Shown here in pieces: positions 55,421-64,000 of a stretch of 64,000 nucleotides of DNA. Every line of letters starts with the position of its first letter. Position 1 is the stretch's first letter. The notes below the pieces were generated by a model. It had not been told where the DNA came from, did no database searches, and saw nothing but the letters and a program-made list of their open reading frames with translations. A program made the position numbers and the translations under genes. The stretch is from Otatea glauca (lineage: Eukaryota > Streptophyta > Magnoliopsida > Poales > Poaceae), in assembly GCA_036346275.1 (NCBI GenBank), contig JAYEVK010000472.1, positions 89,224 to 153,223 of the forward strand. The letters are read 5' to 3'.

Positions 55421-57032
55421 TGAAAGATCGAAATGGCAATCGAGGGGGTGAATGATCCCAAAATAAAAATTTCCCACTCAAAGTACTCCAAACAGTCTCG
55501 CAATAAAAATCTGAAACACCCAAAGATTTCCCTTAAAATGGTGTTTCAGATTCGCACACCCTCCAAAAACCCGAACAATTAGACAACTATGTGTACCCTA
55601 GCTTGCATGGATGAGAACCATGAATCATGTGAGGGAATTTTAATCACAATCCTGGTTGTCAAGTGTTCAAACAAAGAGGAATCAGCCAAAGACTACTTTT
55701 CTAAAAGAGATAAAGCTAAAACACCAAAGTCTCTTTCTAAAAGTAAAATCAGATTTTACTAGAATTGTCCTCAATTGGAGCAGGTGGTTGGTGAGTTTCG
55801 TTGTTTCACAATTTTTGGAATTTTTCTCCTCTGAAAAGTTGGGTCGTGAAATACTCCACCAAAATCACCTCAAAAATATTTGTATAATAAACATGAAAAA
55901 TCAAGCAATGTAGACAATGTCAGAACTTCAACCGAAAGTTTGAGGCCTTGCCACTTCATAGCTCAAAAGGTGCAACCTGTGGACTCAAAAAGTTTTCTAC
56001 AGATGGATATATGAGTCGTGCACCTTGAAAACAAGAATCACTGAAAATGATTTTTTATATTTTTATAAAATCAAATACTCGACTGCTGCGTGAATAATAA
56101 GTTCGACAGATTTGCAATTCAATAAGAACTTGACCTCTAGTCTATCCTAGGTTCAAGAAAGATATAAAACCATATGAGCACCCTTAAGACATCCTAGAAG
56201 AACAGCATTTAGAAGGAGGGAGGAAAATCCAAATTATGATAAAGTAAATTAGTAGAATATAAATGCGGGAGTAAATTTCAATTTAAATTATGTAATTTAA
56301 ATGCGTAATGTAAATGCGTAAAGGAAATGAAAATGAACATAAATGAAGAACATTTCATTTCTGGAAGGAGAGGTTACAAAGCCTCACATTTCATGTGGGC
56401 AAAGCTCAAAGGAGCATCAAAACCTCAAACCTTAAAGGGAAGGCTACCCTCCACCCCTATTTATACAACTCTTGGGCCACCTACCACCCTTGATGAGCCT
56501 CTAAACCCTAGAGCATCCATCAAGGGCTAGGATTTACCCACTCAACCAGCCATGCAAGGGTTCACCCAAAACCCACAACACATAATGGGTCTTCTTGCAC
56601 GGTTCTCAAAGCACACTAACTAGACCCGCTATTCTATCAACTAGACCGCAATCCGACGCCCTCATCGATCCAAGCAGATCTAGCTAGCATCACATCCATT
56701 CCTTGTCTTCACGACTTGCACGGACTCTGCCTCCGATCATCTTCCACCATCCTTCGCCTCACCATGACCTAGCACCGCGCGTCCCGCAACCATCAAAAAC
56801 AAGGAAACTCCTCACATAGCAATGCCCACAAAGATGTGCAATAAATCCATGAAAGTACACTCATTAAAATTTATTTTTCCTCGTTCTGGCCGATAGCAGC
56901 TGGTAAACAGAGAAGACCTCAAATTGCTTCCAATTGAAAATCCATTTCAAATCAAACTCAAACATGAGCAACTCAAGCTCAAATTTAGTCAAATACTCAT
57001 CACAAATTTGATAGACTCCACAAGGTCCTTCA
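55421..57032 (-). repeat. 3' LTR of J
   Basis: 1,612 bp. - strand edges are TGAAGGACCTTGTGG and CGATCTTTCA. The purine tract AAGGGGAGAT lies just inside it (57042-57033). TATAAATAG on the - strand at 56465-56457. It aligns with the K LTR and lacks the GCGCCGGACC repeats of H. Confidence 0.9.
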
Positions 57033-58850
57033 ATCTCCCCTTGATGAGTATATTGTCAAACACAACAAAAGGCATATGATTTGAGTTTGAAGAGGATGAA
57101 GAAGAAAGCAATTTTTTAGTTGCAAAGTCAAACTTGGTCTAAAGATAGAAATTGGAACCATGACCAAGTTGATGAAGAGCAAGTTTTCAACAAAAACTCT
57201 AAAATCCAACTAAACATGTCTAATGTGATTATGTGATTATGATCCAATAGAAGTAGTAGCATAGTTTTACAAAGATCATAATAACGAAATAAGCATTCAC
57301 ATTTTTATCTTCTTGGTGATGCCTTTTCTACGCTTTCTCCCCCTTTTGGCAATATAGGCATCAATTTTTTTATGTATGCATGAAATGCAATCTAAAGAGC
57401 TTTGAAGATTATCCAATTGATCAAAATGGAAAGATATTACACCAAGCTTGTCAATTTCAGAATATGACTAAACTAAGACATGTCCAAGACCAATACATTT
57501 TATGAAAAAGCTTAGTTTTATGATATTTCATTTTAGCATGATTTGACAAGTGCAAACTTAACAAAGTTTCAAAGCTAGAAGCAAAACCACTCAAGGATCA
57601 AATGGAAAACCTAGAGTTCAACCTACTCAACACTTTGGGGAATTTTGAAGTGCATATAAGGTCCTTCGAGCTCATTTTTCAATTTATGCAAATTTTCTTT
57701 AAGACTTTGAAAAACATAGCGGGGTGCAAATGTTTGACATTATTTGCATTCTTTACCCCCCTTATGTGTTTGATATTTGCTTTTTTTTTAAATTGACTCA
57801 AGCCATTTTCGATGATCTCAAGAGTAACTCTTAAGAGAATGATCTTGGTCATACACAATATATTCCAAGTTCATCCCAAGTGCAATGGGATGCAATCTCG
57901 TGAATATAAAGTGTTGAGATCAATTTTGCACAAAAGAGTCAATTTTTTTTAATTTTCAATTTAGCACATATGAGCAATTCTGAAGGACTCAAATATGGAT
58001 AAAACAAATTTCACCCAAGTTGCTATAGGGACTCTAGAGAAATCCAAAATTTCACAATTCATGGTAAAAAACCCCTAGAGAAGAAACTTAGTAAGTAAAA
58101 GCAACATGTTTCATCAAGTTTTCATTTAAAGCTATCAAATTTCTTGGATTTTAATAAGCATAGCATGATAAATGGACTTGGACATATCTAAGCTAGTGAT
58201 TTTCTTCAAAAGTTATAGCATGATGTATTTCATGAAGATTGAGTCAATTGCATAATAGACAATGCTCATAAAACAAAAATGCGCTTAAATGCAATATGAA
58301 CAGATTCCCAAACTCCCCTCAACAAATTAATCAATTTTAAGCTCAAATCTGTTAAAGTTGAGTTATTATCAAGACTAGGCATAAGGAAAACCCAAATAAA
58401 CTCAATAACAACCAAAAAACAGTAATGAGGAGAAGAAGTTGAGAAACTCAGAAACTGGATGGCTATAGAGCATAGAAAGATAGAAGAGACTCACTACAGC
58501 TGCATCGCTCTTATCTTCCCCAAGGACTGATATAGGGAGCCGACTCTAGATCCCAACTAAGGAGTGCACACAAACCTCTGCCTACCAGGAGGCCCAATAC
58601 CGCTAGACTTATAAGACTGTGAGGAACTCAACCTAGAGAGAAGAGAGAACACTAATCACGCATGATAGCAATCTAAAGCACAAGATAAGAGGTCCATGCA
58701 AGGCATGCCAAGTCTAACCGAGCGAACTCAACTCAAGAAAATAATCCCAAAATCACCCTTAAGAAACACAAAGAAGAGAAAAATCGAAGAGAATATATTA
58801 TACATAATATACAAACCAGCTCCCTCACGAAAGGTCCAAGGGCTCACGAT
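57033..58850 (-). other. Non-coding region between pol and 3' LTR of J
   Basis: No coding frame. It aligns in part with the equivalent region of H (for example the GCATTTTAAGCTCAA-like and GTTGAGTTATTATCAAGA segments) and carries purine tracts on the - strand near 58325-58310 and 58830-58815. Confidence 0.65.
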
Positions 58851-60085
58851 TCCAAGCTCACTCTCAAGGCAATAAATCTGAGCTATCCAAAGGCTTGGTG
58901 AAGATATCGCTAATCAAGGTCACTTTCACAAATCAAGCACGATATCTCCCTTCTCCACATGGTCTCTAAGGAAGTGATATCTAATATCAATGTGCTTGGT
59001 CCGAATGTCGTGACCGGGTTTTTAGCAATGCAAATAGCATAGGTGTTGTCACAAAAAAGTGGCACACTCTCTATCTCTAACCCATAATCTCGTAAGGTCG
59101 ATCTCATCCAGAGCACCTGGATACAGCAACATACTTGGCCTCAGCGGTGGACTATGCAACTCCGGACCGCTTCCTAGATGACCAAGAAACAAGAGAAGTG
59201 CCAATGAATTGGAAAGTGCTGTATGCTCTTCCTATCTATCCTACAGCCCGCAAAATCGGCATCGAAAAAGGCTCTAAGAGATAGACAAGAAGAAGAAGAG
59301 TACCAAATACCATAATCAGTGGTAGCACGAAGGTACCTAAAGATGCGCTTGACCACCTGGCAGTGAGAGGCACGAGGAGAAGCTTGAAATCGAGCGCATG
59401 TATTACACAACGAAATGTATGTCCACCTCAAGCAATGAGGTACAAGAGGGAGCCGATCATGCTCCGAAACTCCTTTTGATCAGCAAGCTCACCATCCTCA
59501 TCGGGCTCGAGGACAACAGTGGTGGCCATATGAGTCATCACCGGCTTTCCATCAGACATATCGAAGCGCCTAAGGAGGTCACGGGTATACTTGCCTTGAT
59601 TCAAGAAAGTACCTCCCGAGTCCGCTTGATTTGGAAGCCAAGAAAGTAGCTCAACTCGCCCATCATACTCATCTCAAACTCAGGCTGCTCATCACCTCGT
59701 AAAACTGAGACACAAGCGAATGAGATGAGCCACCAAATGATATCGCCACATAACTGACGAGAAGAAAATGCGACTCATGGTGTCCGATGAAAAGAGTCTT
59801 GTCTACTACTCCCATTTTGAAGTCATGGCGAGAAGATAAGACTTGAGCCTCTCGATACCATGCCTGGGATCTGCTTGAGTCCATACAAAGCTTTGGAAAG
59901 CTTGTATACATGACATAAACCTCTTCCTCAATATAGCCATTGAAGAATGCACTTTTGACATCCATTTGATAGAGCTTGAAGCCCCGGGATGCAGAGAATG
60001 CAAGGTGATCCGATAGCTCTAGTCTAGCTACAGGGCAAAAGTCTCTCAAAGTCAAGACCTCAACCTCGAGAAAAGCCCCCTGCAA
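58851..60085 (-). pseudogene. pol: RT and RNase H of J
   Basis: In element order: RT block (60085-59669; MDVKSAFFNGYIEEEVYVMY, then SQAWYREAQ and a broken catalytic area near 59760 reading LLVSYVAISFGGSS, where YVDD is not intact). The RT/RNase H link follows (59431-59174; HCQVVKRIFRYLRATTDYG, AFFDADFAGCRIDRKS). RNase H is 59116-58910 (VPLFCDNTYAICIAKNPV). Frame changes separate all blocks and the C terminus is degraded. Motifs agree with the H polyprotein. Confidence 0.85.
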
Positions 60086-60986
60086 CTAGCCTAACTTTGT
60101 TATGAATGACAACCCCATCCTCACTCGGCTTGTTTTTAACACCCACTTGGTCTCAATGACATTATGACCAGATGGACATTCTACAAGCCGTAAATTGTTC
60201 CTCTTGAAGTTTTCAAGTTCCTCATGTATAGCATTAGTCCAAGACTCACGATAATGCATGAGTCACATCCTTCGCTCAAACGAGGCAACAAAGGCAGAGT
60301 GAAGGAAGAAATTGACAAACCTGTTTTTTAGCGATCGACTCACTCAAACAGATCGTCGATGATCCGATTAAATGGATGAGAACGCTGAATATGACGGAGG
60401 GTCCAGAAGTATGGCCTCTCACTTCGCGTAAGAGGTAGGAGCAGAGCCACTAGTCAATGAGAGTCGAAGGCAATGGGCTGACCTTCCCGAGGTGCGTAAA
60501 TGGAAATGTGGAGGCACCTCGTGTAGAGAGGGGACTAGATCGTGGAACACCATCATCCTCATCATCTACAAAGATGGTCTCGGAGGAAGAAGAAGAGTCT
60601 CGGAATATCGGCCTAGCACCTGGCTATCCTCATTAAAGGTCACTTCACTGTGTCTCTATGATCCTATGATCGCAACTCTAGACCCTATTGCTACGAGAAG
60701 AAGTCGAATAACCCGCAAAAGATACCATCGTAAGAGCGAGACTCAAACTTATCCAGTTACAAACTTCAAATGAAACACTTGCAACCAAACACATGAAAAT
60801 GAGAAACACTAGGCTTTCGCCCATACCTCAACTCGTAAGAAGTGCGATACAAATGTGCTCAAGAATACACGATTAGAAACATGGCAAGCAAGAGCTATTG
60901 CCTCACCTTCAAACTTCCTAAGAGTACTGTGACTCGCCTAGCATCGTCTCCGCCATCTCTACTAGGGTCCTGTTTCTTCCTTTCCA
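60086..60986 (-). pseudogene. pol: Integrase C-terminal remnant of J
   Basis: Degraded coding sequence on the - strand. Pieces equivalent to H integrase are readable: a CHVSNRVFLSTF-like block near 60900, RYGRKPSVSHF-like sequence near 60810, and an acidic/Pro linker near 60590. It is cut at 60986 by element K. No frame is long enough to be functional. Confidence 0.7.
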
Positions 60987-62547
60987 TGAACGACCATGTG
61001 GAGGTCCATCCATGTTTGTGATGAGTATTTGACTTTATTTGAGTAATGTGTGCTCAAGTTTGAGTTTGATTTGGATTGATTTTCAAAATGAAGCAATTTG
61101 AGTTGTCTCTGTTAGGAGTGGCAGCACTGTCAGATAGACGCAGAGTGATGAGTTGGATGGTTTATTGTACATCATTGTGAGCATTGCCATGTGAGGAGTT
61201 TCTTTGTCTTTGATGGTTGCAGGCGATGTGCTAGGTCATGGTGAGGCTGAAGGATGACCTGACTAAGCGAGGAGCGCCGAGGTCCAAACGGTTGGGAGAT
61301 CGCTTCAAGATGATCGGAGACGGAATCCGGCAAGTCAAGAAGACAAGGAAAGGAGTTGATGCTAGCTAGATGCCGCATGGATCAATGAGGGCCGCTTGAT
61401 TGAGGTCTAGTTGACAAGTTAGCGGTGTGTGGTTTTGGGTTAGCCTTTGCATGGCTGTGTGTGGGGGTTAATCCTAGCCCTTAGATGAGTGCTCTAGGTT
61501 GAGGGACTCATCCAAGGTGGTAGGTGGCCCAAGAGTAGTATAAATAGGGGAGGGGCAGCCTCCTTCCCTTGAAGGTGTTGAGGTTTTATGCTCATTTGAG
61601 CTTTGCCCAAATGAATGTGAGGCTTGTAACCTCCCTTCCAGAAATGAAAGTTTTATCCATCCACCTCTGAATTTATTTTATGATTTACATTATGTCTTTA
61701 CTTTATGCAATTCAAATTCAGCATTTACTTTCGCAATTACATTCCCGCAATTTACTTTCAAGTAATTTGGATTTGCCTCCTCCTTCTAAATGCTGCTGAT
61801 CTTGGATGTTTTGAGTGTGTTCATATGGTTTTACATCTTTGCACTCTTGGATTGAGTAGAGAACATCTTTCTTTCAAGTTCCAACTTTGATCAGAACTTG
61901 TTCTTCTGGGCAGCAGTCAGTGTTTGATTTGTGTAAAAATATATAAAAATCCTTTTGAGTGATTCTTGTTGGAGGAGGTGTGGGACTCTGATATACACCT
62001 GAAGAAAAATTTTGGAGTTCACTTGTTGCACTGTTTGGGCGCTAATGAGGTGAAAACTGAGCCCCAAACGTTCTGCTCGATGTTCTTGAGCATACTGTGT
62101 TCTTAGATTTGTCCTGTTTTTTCTGTAAGGGTTTTGAGGAGAAATTTTGTGGAGTTCTTCACGACTCTGATACTCATAGGGAGAAAATTTCAGAATTGTT
62201 TTAGCTGCAGAAACCCACCAACCTCCTGTGCAAATTGAGGACAAGTTCTGAATTTGCTTTTGCTTTTCTGAAAGTGACTTTTGTGATTTGAATTGATGTC
62301 CTTTCTAAAAGCAAGAGTTTGAATTGATTCCTCTTTATCTTGGACACTAGACAACCAGGATTGTGACTCAAAATCCCCACATATTTTATGGTACTTATCC
62401 ATGCAAGCTTGGGGTACACATAGTTGTCTAGTTTTTTGGTTTTTCAATTTCCTTTGAGCGATCTTTTCGAGGTTTTTGTTGAATATTTTGGGGGAATTTT
62501 TATTTATGCACCATTCACCCCCTCCTGCTCGCCATCTCGGTCCTTCA
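60987..62547 (+). repeat. 5' LTR of K
   Basis: 1,561 bp, TGAACGACCATG to GGTCCTTCA. TATA box TATAAATA at 61539-61546. Aligns with the J LTR in reverse orientation. Confidence 0.9.
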
Positions 62548-62549
62548 AT

Positions 62550-62562
62550 TGGTAATGTGAGC
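62550..62562 (+). other. Altered primer-binding site of K
   Basis: TGGTAATGTGAGC where H has TGGTATCAGAGC. The ends match the initiator tRNA-Met site, but the centre is changed and one base longer. Confidence 0.75.
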
Positions 62563-62601
62563 TGCTTCTGCTTTTCTAGATCTTGACCGGTCTCAAGAGC
62601 C

Positions 62602-64000
62602 ATGGCGACTGACAAATATTCCACCAAGCCTCCCATCTTTAATGGAGTTGATTTTCCTTTTTGAAATCCTTGATGGAGTCATATCAACGCCTGGGCTACC
62701 GATATGGCGTATGTGAAACTCCTGTGATGAGGTTCCTCGCTGATGAAAATGTCACTACCATCAATATGGTTGACGTTGAGGCTAATGCTAAGGCAAGGAA
62801 CATTCCTCATACAGGTCTTAGCCACGGTGAGTATGATAGATTTTCACCTTCGCTCCGCCACGAGATTTGGGTAACCTCGATGCTTACCATGAGGGCTCTA
62901 CTCAAATCAAGACTGTGAGGCAGATCGCTCATGCGCGAGTACAACAAGTTTGATCAACGCTACTGGGAGAGTCTCGACGAGTGTTTTGGTCATTTACAAA
63001 GATTTTGAGGACCTTTCGAGCAGCTTGGTTGTATATACCCGACTCTGGACAATGCTCGCATTTCTTGGACCGCACTCTCGACCTTCGGTTTGGGGAGATG
63101 AAGGTGACCACCATCAATGACACCACCGACTTATCGACTCGACTCTTGACGGGCTTTATTCCCGCCTCAAGACTCATGAGATCGATGTCGTTTCTCTAAG
63201 ACGTAAATCTCAGTCGATGGTTTTGGTCACCGATCCCATTGATCTTTCTTTCTTCCGATCCTTCTATTGGTTTATCTCTTTCCGCCTTTATGAAGCTAAG
63301 CATGAACTAACTGGAAAATTTCCGTAAAATGAGCTGTTCTTTCTCTGCAGTAAGTTTTCTCATGCATACAAGAGGGTGAGAGAGAGGAAGAGGAGGTATG
63401 ATCATCGCTTCGAGGTGGTGGTCCCCAACCACATTCGGTAAGAACTGTCCTAAGCTTGAGAAGGGCAGAACGACGATGGGTTCGGCAAGAACGACCACAA
63501 TCTAAAGAACTGCAACAAGAAGCCCAGTCATGGAACTCTCCAAGACGAGGAAGAAGTACCAAGCAACTTCTCCAAGAACAAGAAGCTCTTCCACCCGTCC
63601 TTGGCAGCTGACGACATCAACCTCTCCAACAGGAGACATGGGCAGTGAGGCGGGGATGATCTACAAGAGAAGAAGGCGTGATGACTTCTCCAAGCATGTG
63701 CTTCATGACCGATCACAACGACATCAATGACTCAGCTCTAGTGACTCGGATGAGGTACCTCTATATATGACTCAAAACTTTCACGCAAATTAGGAAAATT
63801 TCAGTACTGTTGAAACTAGGTATGCAGATTTGAGAAGGAAATGAGTACCTTGACTGAGTGCTCATAAGATCACAGCAATCGGAAGAAAGAAGCACAAGAA
63901 GAAGAACAGGGGAAGGAGAAGAAGAAAAGAACCCGAAAGAGAAGATCTCTCCGCGTGCTTTTTGTTCCTGTACATTTTGCCTCAATCTGAGGCCTCAAAG
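62602..64000 (+). pseudogene. gag: gag of K, heavily frameshifted
   Basis: ATG at 62602 gives MATDKYSTKPPIFNGVDFPF and stops after TGA at about 62661. Further blocks appear in shifting frames: DENVTTINMVDVEANAKARN (62745-62805), a YHEGSTQIKTVRQ-like block (about 62885-62930) and LRFGEMKVTTINDTTDLSTR (about 63085-63145). The Ser-rich hinge and Lys-rich region follow to the end. Matches H gag closely at the DNA level, with many single-base indels. Confidence 0.85.

Larger units (their letters stand above)
55421..60986 (-). mobile_element. Element J: Sirevirus-type copia on the - strand, 5' part not visible
   Basis: 3' LTR at 55421-57032, non-coding tail to about 58850, then RNase H, RT and integrase remnants up to 60986, where K begins. 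The left flank is CGAGT (55416-55420). Same superfamily as H but a different LTR subfamily, shared with K. Confidence 0.85.
60987..64000 (+). mobile_element. Element K: Sirevirus-type copia, + strand, continues past window end
   Basis: 5' LTR 60987-62547, altered primer site 62550-62562, gag from 62602 to the window end. The left flank is TTCCA (60982-60986). Inserted in the integrase of J, in opposite orientation to it. Confidence 0.88.

Overview
The window looks like intergenic DNA from a large plant genome, most likely a grass. It is a nest of LTR retrotransposons: Sirevirus-type copia elements, Ty3/gypsy elements with antisense extra genes, RIRE2/Cinful-like gypsy fragments and one TTA-flanked Tourist-like MITE. 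I see no intact host gene, no rRNA or tRNA gene and no CRISPR array. All coding sequence I can identify comes from mobile elements and is broken by stops or frameshifts. The only host candidate is a TATA box with a 29-codon reading frame at 10780-10946.

Layout, left half. Element A (1-8404, + strand, left end outside the window) is a Ty3/gypsy element. Its pol gene is followed by a convergent opposite-strand gene for a plant mobile domain (PMD, aminotransferase-like) protein. A 3.1-kb solo LTR (2477-5586, TSD AATAC) sits in an intron of that gene. A landed in the primer-binding site of another element, C, whose LTR is 8417-9792. Host-like DNA follows to 10966. Element B (10967-22602, - strand, TSD GTCTG) is a complete relative of A with both LTRs, gag, protease, RT, two RNase H domains, integrase and the same antisense PMD gene. 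Next come host-like DNA, a MITE (23121-23714, TSD TTA), a copia-type LTR (23877-24717) and a fragment of another antisense-type gene with a coiled coil (25358-26443).

Layout, right half. Element D (27560-about 32938) is a gypsy element with no recognisable polymerase. E (about 32939-35764) is a RIRE2-like fragment with RT deleted. M is a gypsy 3' end on the - strand, split by F (36175-40054, TSD CATTG), which keeps gag and protease only. I is a gypsy relative of D and M, split by H (40986-53219, TSD TCATC), a 12.2-kb Sirevirus. L is a gypsy gag fragment invaded by J (from 55421, - strand Sirevirus). J is in turn cut at 60986 by K (60987 to the window end, + strand Sirevirus).

How it fits together. 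Perfect 5-bp target duplications at B, F, H and the solo LTR, plus split elements, give a clear insertion order: C before A, M before F, I before H, L before J, J before K. The points most worth attention are the intron-containing antisense PMD gene with its own TATA box, a short GCCGA/TCGGC motif spread through A and B, and a group of gypsy elements (D, F, M, I) in which one sequence serves as polypurine tract, polyprotein coding sequence and LTR edge. All identities, domain names and lineages come from reading the sequence, without database searches.
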